Shown one piece after another: positions 12,093-23,721 of a stretch of DNA of 64,000 nt (position 1 is the first letter of the stretch; each line of letters opens with the position of its first letter). The DNA lies in assembly GCF_016545825.1 (NCBI RefSeq), contig NC_052616.1:13330001-13394000 (forward strand). The letters are read 5' to 3'. The notes beneath the pieces are model-generated. The model searched no databases. It was not told the DNA's origin and was given only the letters and a program-made list of their open reading frames with translations. Both the position numbers and the translations under genes were made by a program. The DNA is from Eucalyptus grandis. Lineage: Eukaryota > Streptophyta > Magnoliopsida > Myrtales > Myrtaceae.

Positions 12093-12383
12093 GAGCTGAT
12101 TGAGTTTCCTCTAGAGATCAGGGCAAGGATCATTCAACTTGAGGTCCTAAGAAGGTGACAATAGTAAAAGTCTTGACCAACAATTTGTAACATTTGACCT
12201 AATCTTACATTGTTTCATCAGCACAAACCTAATTTCATCCCAAACTTTTTTACGTAGAAATGTGTAATAGTTGACATTTCAATAAGTGTTGGAACCCACT
12301 TTTGTTTTAAAACAAAAAATAAAAAATAAAGAGGGTTGAAAAACTAAAAAAAAAGGGGCTTAGCCTAAGCCGAAGTAGTCGGG

Positions 12384-12449
12384 AGAAAGAAAGAAGAAGA
12401 AGAAGAAGAAGAGAGAGGAAAAAGAAGGAGGAGGAGGAGGAGGAGGAAG
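12384..12449. repeat. (GAA)n/(GGA)n purine microsatellite
   Basis: A purine-only tract of GAA units followed by GGA units. It directly abuts the left end of the Gypsy LTR at 12450. Just upstream, 12291 onward opens TGTTGGAACCCAC, which resembles an LTR start; this may be a scrap of another element truncated by the Gypsy insertion. Confidence 0.8.
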
Positions 12450-15400
12450 TGTGGCATCCTAAATTTCGACCCCATCTCGATAATATAAAATGGGCATTTC
12501 GTTGACGCGCCTATGGTCCTTTTTCTCAGAGCTGATCACTCACGAGTTAACTGATTTATCTAGTGAAGTCGTTAAGGGATATCAACGTGACAGATTTGAA
12601 AATTCGATCAGAAATCGACTACTCGACTATGAAAATCGGCAGTGGTCAATACGCCATCGTTATAATCGATTAGTGATCGGATATATGTCAATTCGATGGA
12701 AACACATAATTAAATTGCAGGTGATTCCACATGATTGCAAAATTTACGTCGAACATCATTAACCCGATTTTCTGTTGATTCTATACTTAGTACCTGTGAT
12801 TGAAACCTTGAAATTTTTACGACAACTGAGAGTCGCTGACGAGTCGAAGATGCACAAATGTGGATCGAAATTATCGACCACGGGTTAAATGCGCTAAAAT
12901 CTGTAAAAGCCACCCAGTAGGTTGGGTTGCGCTAAAATTGCGTCCGATCAATTTAACCACGAAATTGAACTCGGTTTTGGTAATTGAACATTTGAGCATG
13001 TCACGATTTATTTTTAGGACCTAGTCTCATCTTTTTGGAAAAAAATTCCATCGAGCCCAGAAAATTGCGAAAAAATCCAATTCGACAAATTTAAAATCAA
13101 GGAAATTCGGAGGGGCATCTTTAGTTGGAATTTTGGCCACCAATTTGATTATTATGTGAAGGATTGAGGGGAAATTCGTATGGGCAGCTTCCTTGGCATT
13201 TTTGGCCACCAAATTGAAGTGTTTTGTGAAAATTGGAAGGAAAATTACCATTGGTTGATGCATTGACCTTAGTGAGCTGAAAACTTTGTGCCAAATTGAT
13301 CATTGCATGGGATATTTTGCTTAAAATCCCATTGGCTGCTTGGTGGACTTTCATGGACCCTTGTTCCCTCTCTTCTTCTCCCTTGTCCGCCCCTCCATGC
13401 GTGAGCCACCAGCCCTACAGAACAGCCTTAGCTTTCTTCTTCTTTCTTTTTCATTTTCTACCTCACACCCCCTTGTTCTTCAAGCTTCATCACCTGTCCA
13501 ACATCATCTTCGCCATCGAATGCACCATTCGCCATCCTCCAGCCCGCCGAGCTAGCCATCCCTGCCTGGCTACCTGCACCACCACCGCTCCATGACCGCC
13601 AGCCGCCCCTGGCCGACCATTTGCACCTCACCACCCATCCCCACGCTAGCCAGCCACCCGTCTCGGTCCAGCCAGACCTACCTGCAACCTAGCCAGCTCA
13701 ACTCAGAACCGCCTAGCAACTCCAAGCCGTGAGCTGTAGGGCTAGTTTTCAGCCTCTTTTGGCCCTTCGTTAGAGACATCGTAGGCTCGGGTTTTGCTCG
13801 CCTTCATGTCACTGTCGCCATGAACCCGTCGTCTCGCTAATTCGGTAAGTTAACGTCCTAATCTTGATATAGGAAGTTAATTGCACTTAGGGGGATTAGT
13901 TTAAGGTAATTAAGGATTATTAGTAAGTTAGTTAGTTAGTGTAACTAAGTTAGTAGGTTAGTTACCTAGATTAATTAGTTAGGTTATTTAGTTAGTTTAA
14001 TTAGATTAAGGTAATTAGCCTAGCTAGGTTAGTTTAATTAGTTCAATTAGGTTAGTTCGGTTAGATTAACTAAATTAATTAAGTGAATTAGTTTAATTAA
14101 TTGCAATTTATTTAATTAATTATAAGTAGCGTAAATTGTACTGGGATAGCTGGTTATTGGAATTTTATGCTAATCGTTGTGGATGCATTGATTTGTGAAA
14201 TTGATTGCTAAATTATGCAATTGAGTGCTTGGTAATGATTTTTTTTTATTATTATGGCAAAAATATGATTTTGTGGTATTTAATTAGAAAAATACCAGGT
14301 GTTGGGTTTTGACGCCAAAAATATTTTATGTACTTTATAACATCGTGAAATTTTGAAATTGGAAAATATCACGTTTTATGGTTCGATTTGACTATGTGAC
14401 CATGTGCAATTATTTTACTGGGTATTTTTAATACCAAGAAAATTGGCCAAGTCCATTATTTGAAATGGAAATATTTAAGTGCAAAGCATGATGAACATGG
14501 ATGTGCATGTGGTCATTATCAAAACCCGTCTTGATGCGTTCACGCAGGACGATGCTTGATTAAGTTCCGATGCCCTTGACAATGGATGCCGGTCGTAGTG
14601 GAGGTTGAACCGATGCTCATTTATGGAATGTTATCTAGGAGTAGACGTTGTCGTGCCCAACGGAGCGAGACGACACCCGGTTATGTCGGATGACCGTCCA
14701 CTGATGAGTTGGCCGTGGCCGTTGGGTCGTAAATAATTGAGACACGCTTGAGTGATTGAGATAACCGCACTTGATTATGGGACAAAATTGTGTGGCATGG
14801 AATGAAATGTGTCATAACGGTTTGGCCTTATAATTGGGACCCTTATGATTGTTTGAAAATAAAATAAAGTGTTCAAGTTGTTGAATGCTTTGTTGTATTC
14901 ATATGGTATATGTGATGAGCTAATGTGTAGGGAGGTGCTGAGGTGAGGTAAATCCTATATGGTGCATGTTTAGGTTGTCTTTAGGTGAATTCTCATCCTA
15001 ATTAGGGTGTAGGGTGTAGACTCGTTGAGATTTATCTCACCCCGTCGTAGTTAACCCTTTTTTAGGTTCTTAGATGGAGGTTCATCACTTCCATTTTGGG
15101 TGTCCACGGGAGGTGGAGACCGAGACTACCCTTCTCCCCATCCCTGGGACCACCTAGACCCATGAGCTTATGATGACCACTATTTGAGTCGATGAGGGCC
15201 TACCTCACTTTGTACGTCATCATTTCAAAGCGTGGTACATTAACAAGCCTAATAGGATTTGGGAGAGTCCTTTGGAGGGTTTTGACGGGCCTACCGTCAA
15301 ACTCAAGAATGAAGAGGTACTTGGCCCCATGGATATCGATATATTAGATGATATCAGGGCGAACTCGAGGCCCAAGGTTGAAGGGTCTGCAATAGAGGTA

Positions 15401-15715
15401 ACTGATCCCTTGAATATCGACATTCTAGACGGTGTCATAATAGACCCGGATCTCGAGTAGGTAGGGTCCGGGGTAGAGTTGGATATAGACTCTTGTGTAT
15501 AAACCTGTAGATTGAACCTGATGTGTATATAAAGTACGTATTGTGAAAATGTGTTGGCATGTGTTTTACTATCCTTGTGTTGATTGGTGTTTGGAGTTTG
15601 TTTAATTTGCTTCTGCATGTGCATAAAACAAATGGGTCGGCGACACGTCCTGAGAACGTCATAATTCTATCGACCATCGATGGATGTTTGCGCGCTCGAG
15701 GTGCAGGGCGTGACA
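12450..15715 (+). mobile_element. 5' LTR of truncated Gypsy element
   Basis: A 3266-bp LTR starting TGTGGCATCC and ending GGGCGTGACA, followed by a primer-binding site. It shares a characteristic internal segment (GGATGCCGGTCG, TAGACGTTG, CGGTTATG; 14581-14700) and its start (GCTGATCACTCA) with the nested LTR at 29352-32691, so the two are related subfamilies. The sequence before it ends GGAAG (12445-12449), which would be the left target duplication. The 3' LTR is missing because the element is truncated at about 33800. Long LTRs and the gag type suggest a Tekay-like chromovirus; that is inference. Confidence 0.82.
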
Positions 15716-15728
15716 TCCCCTCCCAAAG

Positions 15729-15740
15729 TGGTATTAGAGC
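15729..15740 (+). other. Gypsy primer-binding site
   Basis: TGGTATTAGAGC, one base from the usual TGGTATCAGAGC complement of initiator tRNA-Met. It lies 13 bases after the LTR end. It fixes element orientation as plus. Confidence 0.8.
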
Positions 15741-16249
15741 TGGTCATGTCTGGAGTGATAATGTGTGATGGGTTTTAGAATAGTTAGTAGAAAAGGCTTT
15801 TTTCTTATGCAAATGCATGTGATTGATTAACTGATTGATTGATTATTTGTGTGGGTCACTCAGTTTTCTAATTCTGTGTGGAATTGGAAAGCAGGTTCTA
15901 TAAAGAGTCTGCATAATAAGCGATCAGGATCAGAGGACTCCAAGGAAGAGGATAGTTGCGTCTGTTACTCAGGGTAGGACGCTGACTAGAGTTGGTACCT
16001 AAGGTAGAGCACTGGCTCAGGCCAATGCGAGTGTAAGAGTGCCTCTACAGGCTAGTACTGGTGTAGCAACACTCGGCGATCCTAGAATAGATGGGATCAT
16101 GCATGCGCTTGAGACGTTGGGGAACTTGATGAGACAGCAAGCACAAAATCAAGCCACTATTATCGCATGTTGCCACTTTGCACCACCAATCTTTGCGCAT
16201 TTTCGCTGCAACCGCACTTGTCGAGATTCCACTTGGGAATGTGATTGGT

Positions 16250-17045
16250 GATCGGCCCATGCATAAGTTAGTGAAGTAATTTTTGAAGCTGAACCCGCCG
16301 AGATTCACTGGAACATGTGATCTCGAGACTACAACCCTTTGGATTAAAGATATGGAGAAGGTCTTTGCACCGTTGAGGTATTCTGATGAAGACAAGGTAG
16401 TCCTGGCAGTCTACCAGCTGCAGGGGAACGCCAGCACTTGGTGGGAAGCCACCAGAGAAATAGTGTTTCCAAAAGGCATGGTTCGGATGTGGAACGCCTT
16501 CGTTGAAGTCTTTAATGGGAAGTACTTCTCTAACTATGCCAGGGAGTAGAAGATGGTGGAATTTCAGCATCTCCATCAAGGTCTGATGTCTGTAGACCAC
16601 CATGAGGCGAAGTTCGTTGAGTTGACCAAGTACGCCCCCAGACTGATCAAGGATCCGGTAGATAGAGCAAGGAGGTTCGGGGATGGCCTCAGACTGGAGA
16701 TAAAAGATTCGCTCATGCCGCTGAATTTGAAGGACTACAACAACCTGTATGAAAGGGCATAGCTAATCGAAAGGAACTTGATTGAACGAGCTGCTGCATT
16801 TGGGTCGTGGTTCAAGTCAAATAGAGATGGCAATCGATTTGGGAAGAAGCTGATGTCAGGAGGAAGGTATCCCATTCTGCCCAATAGAATGGTGGGATTG
16901 GAAATTCATCACCTAACCAGAATGAAGTGTGTCATTTTTGTGAGAGACGACATGGATCAACCCCATGTTTCACTAGAACGGGAGCTTGTTTTGGATGTGG
17001 CCAGTAGGGCCACCAGATCAGAGACTGTCTGCGCAGGCTGATGGG
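16250..17045 (+). pseudogene. Gypsy gag remnant
   Basis: Retrotransposon capsid-like frame beginning near LKLNPPRFTGTCD (16283) with the conserved LQGNASTWW motif, continuing through DGLRLEIKDSL to a zinc-knuckle region (about 16930-17030) reading C-x2-C, then G-x-G-C-F-G-C-G-x-x-G-H-x4-C. The frame is broken by TAG at 16547-16549 and 16760-16762, and by another stop inside the knuckle. It would have packaged element RNA; it is not translatable now. The knuckle frame differs from the open frame at 16778-17041, so a frameshift also lies between. Confidence 0.8.
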
Positions 17046-17112
17046 ATCACAGCTGTCACTACTGCCGATGGGATAGAACCAAGGGAGTGCGTCGCAGAAT
17101 GCACAACAGGGT

Positions 17113-17475
17113 ATGATGAATAGGCCTTCGGCACAGGGAATGGTATATGCTGTCATCCGACGTGATGTAGAGGACTTACCAGACGTGGTCACAAGTACGG
17201 TCTCATTGAACGACTATGTTGCTTATGCTTTATTTAACCTTGGAGCTATGCATTCATTTATTGCTGAGCAATACGTTAAGTTGGTAGCGTTGAGTCTAGA
17301 ATCATTGGGTTAGTCATTAGTATATCTACACCGTTAAAAGATAATGTATTGTCTACAGTAGGGTGTCCTGGTTGCAAGTTAATCATTGGTGAGCGAGAGG
17401 AAATGATTGATTTGATTGTGTTGGCCATGTATGATTTTGATGTGATCATTGGCATGGATTAGCTCACCAAGCAAC
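17113..17475 (+). pseudogene. Gypsy protease remnant, left of Copia insertion
   Basis: Aspartic-protease region recognisable by TVSLNDYVAYALF followed by GAMHSFIAEQ. The catalytic D-S-G is replaced by N-L-G, so it is inactive. A stop follows at 17311-17313. Beyond a further stop, the VIIGMD*LTKQ motif ends at 17475, where the Copia element inserted. The next residues of the same polyprotein resume at 33331. Confidence 0.8.
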
Positions 17476-18407
17476 TGCGAAAGCTAGTATGAGCACCTAG
17501 AGGGGGGTGAATAGATGCATAAACAATTTTGCGAGATATGTGCAGTGCTGATCAACAATAGATTATGAAAAGGAAATTCTCTCTTGTAAACAAAACTAGT
17601 TACGATCAAAGTAAAAGAGTGTAGAGAAGAGAATATGAACACAGAGATTATAGTGGTTCGGCTTAATCCTAGCCTACATCCACTCTTCTACACTGACAGC
17701 CCACCGACTGGATTTCACTATGAACAAAAGAGTTGTTACAGTTAGGCTCTTCCTTGATTCCACAGTGTGGAGACTCTACTACACTTCCTTAAGGTCTCTC
17801 AATGATATAGACTATCTTTTGTGTACAAGATTTCGCTCAACAGTTTAATTGACTAAGAACAAGGAGCTTTAGACTTTGGAATTCTTCTATCGTGCACACA
17901 CTCGAACAATTGGAACGTCTTCCTTATATACTCCTTTATGCCATCATACGCGTTAGCACTTACCAAAGGAATTCTTCCAATTTACCCTGACAGAATCAAT
18001 TAGGAAGATCTTCGAGCTATTTAAAAAAACATGATGATAGCCCATCAATCATGCTCGCCCATACAATCAGGATCTTGGTTTCCATAAGTAGAACCTTTAA
18101 AGAATACTTCACCAATCAACGTATCCACAATTCCCAAATCAATCTTGAATAGAATAATGGATTCCGACATGCTATATCCAGCCAAGAGATCTTTTTCAGT
18201 CGATAAAGTCAAATCCTTGACGAAACATCCAGTTCTTGATAAGTCTTCTTCGACGGACTAGAAACTGTCAATGAGGATAGACTTTGAGTCTTGAGTCTGG
18301 CAGTCCGGAGGTCTTCAGACTTTGATGGAAGAGTTTGCAAGTCTTTAGACTAGACTGATGGAAACGTTTTATCAGCTTCAAAACACTCAATGAAGTTTTC
18401 TCCAACA
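17476..18407 (-). repeat. 3' LTR of minus-strand Copia
   Basis: 932 bp, TGCGAAAGCTAG to CTCCAACA on the plus strand. It matches 29047-29351 plus 32697-33325 with many substitutions. The right edge is followed by a polypurine tract on the minus strand (AAAAAGGAGGAGAT, 18408-18421). It contains AGTCTTGAGTCTGG and AAAGTCT-type words close to those in the nested Copia LTRs. Confidence 0.9.
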
Positions 18408-20666
18408 ATCTCCTCCTTTTTGATGGTGACAAAACTTTCCTGCAGATTTGGATAACTTTGACCTGCAAAACATTACTCAAGCAAATATGGATATCTCAAA
18501 GATAAATGGCTTAATAATAACACTAAAATTTGCATCCACAGAAAGTAGGTTAGTCTTATGAACAAGGCCATGAGATATCAATAATACTTAAGATAAATAG
18601 ATGTTCAAACAGTTAATTCCAAATCCAGTCGAAATCCAAACAGCCAAACACAAACATCAAGTCAATCAAAAAAGTTTTAAATCCAAACAGTCAAATCTGC
18701 ACATCTCTCCCCCTTTTTCTCATCATTAAAAAGGTAGAGATGAAAAGAGAATGAAATTAAGATGGCTTGGGAACATGAACAAGCTGGAAATCTTCCATTG
18801 ATTGCACAATGCCTTCCAGCTTTTTCAAGTCCTCCTTCAGTTGTGCTACTTCTTCACCCTTAGTATTTGCTTGAACTTGAAGAGCAAGGGTTTGGAGTTG
18901 ATCATTCAAAGAAACTTAAGAAGCTTGTCCTGCATTCTGCAAATTCTGAAGTTCACATCCGAGAGCATAGATTTGACCTTTCATCTCCAAAAGAACATCA
19001 AGAATTTTGCGAAAGTCTGCTGAATTATCAGTCTGAATACTTGCTTCTGCACGATCAGACGGTGTATAAGCAGATGATGGCAAATCAGCATTGTCACGCA
19101 GATTAGGCGACGAAACATTGTGTCCCTCCTCAGGAAATTGTGAGGCATAGATGTCCTCTGGATCTGCTGGAGAGCGACTTACTCCTTCACTGGTGGCAGG
19201 GATTGAGAATGTTCCTCTTTTCTCAGGATCTCCCCATATTTCCATGCCTTTAGGTGGAGAAGAGTATTCCTCATGTTCTTTTTCTACTCTCCTCTTCTTC
19301 TTCTTCTTTTTCTTCTTCTTCTTCTTCTTCTTCTTCTTTCCTCCTCTGCATCTCTCTCCTCTACTTCTTTCTCAAAATCTTTACTTTCTCCAGTCCTCTG
19401 TTCTGTTTCAGTCATGTCTTTTTCCTGTCTCTCCGTTGATTCTGGTGTAGAACGACTCAAGTTCTTCAATGCCATTGCAGAAATAGTGATATCATCCTCA
19501 TCCTCTTCATCCTCAATGATGAGAGCTCTTCTTTTCTTGGATGGAGCAACCATGGGCTCCTTCCCTTTCCTTTTTGCAGCCGAAGAGATTTGATGAGTTT
19601 TGACAGGGGTTTTCTCCTTGAACTTCTCCAACTCCTTGTTGAGTTCCTTCAGATGCATTTTAGAGACCATTTTCAGTCCCACCACCATTTGATCGCATGC
19701 TCTACCACAAAGAATTCGGGGAGGCTGAATATTCAAGTGTCTGAATAACTTGGTTACAAGAGCTGCATACATGAGTTGACCCTTGTCCTTCACCACTGCC
19801 CCGTACATGTGGAACATAATGGTGTGTTGAAGAGAGAATTTTTACCAGCATTGATGGCATGCATCAACTTTGCCTCGAGTTTGAAACGTCGGTTTTTTAA
19901 GTTGATTTTGGTCTGAGGCAGTTAATCAAAATCTTGTGAAGCAAAATGTTGGTTGCATTCATCCTCGAATAGGAAATCTTTTCTTCCATTCTTCTATCCT
20001 TAACAAGTTCCAACATTGCACAAGCAATAGACACTAAAAGAAAATCTATCATTAACAAGTTCCAACATAGGTTGATATCTCCCTCTTTCAACCCCAATCA
20101 CATCAGCCAATGTATTCATGTCAACCATATAGTTCTAATCTTGAACACTAAAAGAAAATATATTCGCATCCAAGAAACTTATATTTGAATAGAAATAAGC
20201 AGTAAGTTCAGCATAACCTTCTATAGATTCAGAACAAAACTGTTCGAGTTGAAGAAGAGTGAATTTTTCCTGCAGATTGACATTCACGAGTCAAGAAAAT
20301 CAAAATCCACACTTATAGGGTTTATTACTCCACGCTTCAGCAACTTAGAGTACAGTTGCTTGTGGTCATCCGATCGAAACAAGTTTGTCCTTTTACATCA
20401 GATTTTCGCCGCAACACCCATTCTCGGTTTAAACTAACTATACATCTTATCATCGTCATTCCTATCTAGCTGACTCAGCCCTCCAACACGTGGATCAGTT
20501 GGGATATTTGCCAATGCCTCTTCCGCTGATCCAGCAGGGGCAATTCCCAATCGTTCCATTGTGCATAGAAAATAGGTTTCATTTTGATACCCTTTTTCTT
20601 TCAAAAATTCATCAATGTAGTTCAAAGGAGTACCACCCCTCTTCAAAGCACGGTAAAGCTTATAAG
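18408..20666 (-). pseudogene. Copia extra ORF downstream of RNase H, right part
   Basis: Minus-strand coding remnants after pol. A 177-codon frame (19284-19817) starts MFHMYGAVVKDKGQLMYAAL, passes through a Lys/Glu-rich helix, the basic KKRR motif and an acidic EDEEDEDD run, and ends in an Arg/Lys tract encoded by a CTT repeat. Frames at 19897-20097 and 20434-20666 (with LYRALKRGG and FLKEKGY) lie upstream in the same sense. The first part resembles the putative plant transposon protein found after pol in some Copia elements; that comparison is from memory. It is broken into several frames and is split by the nested element at 20666/23722. Confidence 0.55.
19291..19338. repeat. (CTT)n microsatellite
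   Basis: A near-perfect CTT run with one interruption. Read on the minus strand it encodes the Arg/Lys-rich tail of the extra Copia ORF, so that tail probably grew by repeat slippage. Confidence 0.85.
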
Positions 20667-21729
20667 TGTTAGGGAAATCCCTTATGATGTTTTGAAGATG
20701 ACAAAATAAATCAAAGGCTACTAACATGTTTGATGGTTGAGTAATAGACCATGCAGATAATAGAACATGTAAAGGATATTATCAAAGTCCGAAAGCGCCG
20801 AGACTCAAGACTCAAAGTCGAAGGCGCGGACTCGAGACTCAAAGTCTGAAGACTGCCAGACTCGAGACTCAAAGTCTGAAAACTGCCAGACTTTAGTGTC
20901 AAAGTCTGTTCTACATCGAAGTCTGCTCACTCGACAAATTCCAGATCGAACGTGAAAGCTGAACTAGAAGACGGACTCTATCTTTGAAGCTGAACCTGGT
21001 ACGGACCCAGCATTGTAAAGTCTACGGACCAGTTGTAAAGTCTAGAGACTCGATTGTAAAGTCTAGAGACTCATATTGTAAAGTCTAAAGACTCGAGACT
21101 TTACATCCAGATTCAATGAATCGTAACTCAAGCCCAATCATACAACGGCTAGTGATCGGTTTGGATTCCACATCAAGATTGATTTGATTGAAGACAAGAT
21201 CTTTCTATACGAAGAAGCTTTACTTATGGAAACCAAGATTTCGTTTGTATGGGCGATCGGAATCAATTTGGGATTTTACCTTTGTCACTCAACGGCTACC
21301 AAATCTTCTAAGATACGAGCTGTCCAATGGGTATATTGGAAGACGATTCTCCGGGATGCTGTCCAACGGTAGTTTGGAAGTGGAGGAGTATTTAAGGAGA
21401 TCATGGACCGATGAGCAAGTAAGAGACGGAGCGTAGAATTTATAATTCCAAAGTCCGAGCGACTTTAGATCATATACTTGTCTCTTGAGAGCTTAAACGT
21501 TTGTAATCGTGAGAGAAATACCAAGAGAGTGACTTAGTGAGATAGTGTGATCTACTAAGTGTTTGCACTCGGAGTTGTAATCTCTTGATTGATTGCATAG
21601 TGGAATCCAGCCAAGAAGGCTGTTATCGTGGGAGAGTGGACGTAGGCTTGGATTAAGCCGAACCACTATAAATCTCGTGTTCTTATTCTCTTCCCTAACT
21701 CCTTTATTTTGTTCATACTAGCACTCTCA
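20667..21729 (+). repeat. 5' LTR of nested Copia derivative
   Basis: 1063 bp. It contains two short tandem arrays: about four AGACTC-AAAGTC units (20785-20910), and four copies of a roughly 24-bp ATTGTAAAGTCTAGAGACTC unit (21012-21100). These may be U3 promoter or enhancer repeats. Confidence 0.9.
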
Positions 21730-21731
21730 AT

Positions 21732-21742
21732 TGGTATCGAGC
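21732..21742 (+). other. Primer-binding site of nested Copia, one base short
   Basis: TGGTATCGAGC two bases after the LTR. The initiator tRNA-Met site is TGGTATCAGAGC, so the A of CAG is missing. The related Copia at 29033-29044 has the intact form. Confidence 0.75.
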
Positions 21743-21792
21743 CAAGTGCTCGGTTTATAAAAGTGTTTTTACTTTTGAGCTAAAGATTCTTT

Positions 21793-22015
21793 ATGGCTAG
21801 TATGTTGGCACCAGTCTTATGGAAGGGCAAAGCAACACAAGGCCACCATATTTCGATGGAAGAAAATACAAGCAGAATGGCCAGAAAAGAACAAAAAAAG
21901 AAGAAGATGATGTGCAAAGAAATATATGCTTGACGGCACATTCAGAATCCGAGTCTAACTCGGACAGAGACTCGGAATCGAGTCTCATTGAACCGGACTC
22001 GAGAATCCGATGAGG
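21793..22015 (+). pseudogene. Internally deleted gag of nested Copia
   Basis: It begins ATGGCTAGTATGTTGGC, nearly identical to the gag start of the surrounding element (minus strand, from 28984). The EGQSNTRPP-FDG motif of Copia gag follows, after a small frame change. It then jumps directly to a C-terminal gag-like stretch, KKEEDDVQRNICLTAHS, which corresponds to the NICLMAQS segment of the host gag. The capsid core and zinc knuckle are missing. The downstream reading (22010-22195) is Lys-rich and unrecognised. Confidence 0.75.
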
Positions 22016-22658
22016 AAATCAGGGGAGAAATCGAATTCAAAAGAAAAGGAAAAGAATCGTGATCATCTCAAAAAAGGCAACAAATTGAGGGGAGCTTTGA
22101 TCAATTATGGAAAAATCTTTTTGATTGATCGTGATCTTATTATGGATGGAAGGAAAGGTAAATGTGTCAGAATTTATTCTACAAAATCCGGTTAGTGCAT
22201 CTCTTATTACCTTTTGTCATTAACAAAATCTCATATTGATATTAACATTTTATTATGACAAAAATGGTACGTAAATTTTATGATGCATCCGTGATTTTTA
22301 TTGGATATTTGCTGATATAATCGAAGTGAGCTATATTGCATATCTTTAATATTCGATAAAAGCTGATTTTTGGAAATTGTGATTCATGCAAGATATTTGT
22401 TATCATTTTCTACGTGAATCCATCATTATCGCTTTTTGATTATGACAAAAAGGGGGAGAAGTTATGAATATGCATATGTGCTAATTGGTTGATATTATTT
22501 ATTGCATAATATTGAGCTGCGATTATTTTTCTATATATTGTCATGCTCAATCTATTTGCTATCTTATGATATCCTTTGATTTAAATTAATATTTTTAAAA
22601 GCATGTTTACAAATCTGCATATTCAGAGATTGTTTTGTCATCATCAAAAAGGGGAGAT

Positions 22659-23716
22659 TGTTAGGGAAATCCCTTATGATGTTTTGAAGATGACAAAATA
22701 AATCAAAGGCTACTAACATGTTTGATGGTTGAGTAATAGACCATGCAGATAATAGAACATGTAAAGGATATTATCAAAGTCGAAGGCGCCGCGACTCGAG
22801 ACTCAAAGTCGAAGGCGCGGACTCGAGACTCAAAGTCCGAAGACGCCGAGACTCAAGACTCAAAGTCGAAGACTGCGGACTTTAGTGTCAAAGTCTGTTC
22901 ATCGAAGTCTGCTCACTCGACAAATTCCGGATGAACGTGAAAGCTGAACTAGAAGACAGACTCTATGCTGAAGCTGAACTGGGTACAGACCCAGATTGTA
23001 AAGTCTACAGACCCAGATTGTAAAGTCTAGAGACTCAGATTGTAAAGTCTAGAGACTCATATTGTAAAGTCTAAAGACTCAGACTTTACATCCAGATTCA
23101 ATGAATCGTAACTCAAGCCCAATCATACAACGGCTAGTGATCTGGTTTGGATTCCACATCAAGATTGATTTGATTGAAGACAAGATCTTTCTATACGAAG
23201 AAGCTTTACTTATGGAAACCAAGATTTCGTTTGTATGGGCGATCGGAATCAATTTGGGATTTTACCTTTGTCACTCAACGGCTACCAAATCTTCTAAGAT
23301 ACAGAGCTGTCCAATGGGTATATTGGAAGACGATTCTCCGGGATGCTGTCCAACGGTAGTTTGGAAGTGGAGGAGTATTTAAGGAGATCATGGACCGATG
23401 AGCAAGTAAGAGACGGAGCGTAGAATTTATAATTCCAAAGTACGAGCGACTTTAGATCATATACTTGTCTCTTGAGAGCTTAAACGTTTGTAATCGTGAG
23501 AGAAATACCAAGAGAGTGACTTAGTGAGATAGTGTGATCTACTAAGTGTTTGCACTCGGAGTTGTAATCTCTTGATTGATTGCATAGTGGAATCCAGCCA
23601 AGAAGGCTGTTATCGTGGGAGAGTGGACGTAGGCTTGGATTAAGCCGAACCACTATAAATCTCGTGTTCTTATTCTCTTCCCTAACTCCTTTATTTTGTT
23701 CATACTAGCACTCTCA
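22659..23716 (+). repeat. 3' LTR of nested Copia derivative
   Basis: 1058 bp, aligned end to end with 20667-21729. Many differences fall in CAG/CTG words or in the copy number of AGACTC repeats. It is preceded by the polypurine tract at 22646-22657. Confidence 0.9.
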
Positions 23717-23721
23717 ATAAG

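Larger units (their letters stand above)
10499..12270. repeat. Block X copy 2, right part, interrupted by TIR element
   Basis: This segment continues the block broken by the solo LTR. GAAGACATTGTAAATTCA at about 10513 matches 2573, and the match runs to about 11381, then resumes at 12093 after the TIR element and ends near 12270 (CATCCCAAACTTTT matching 3610). Copy 1 lies 560 bp upstream of NLR1. Copy 2 therefore marks where the upstream region of another NLR copy once was. Confidence 0.7.
20667..23716 (+). mobile_element. Nested non-autonomous Copia deletion derivative
   Basis: A 3050-bp element with target duplication ATAAG (20662-20666 and 23717-23721). LTRs are 20667-21729 (1063 bp) and 22659-23716 (1058 bp), both TGTTAGGGAAATCCC...CACTCTCA and highly similar. 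A PBS-like site follows the left LTR and the polypurine tract AAAAAGGGGAGA precedes the right one. The 929-bp interior has only the two ends of a gag gene and no pol. It is inserted, in the opposite sense, inside the extra ORF of the minus-strand Copia. It must be mobilised by a related autonomous element. Confidence 0.92.
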
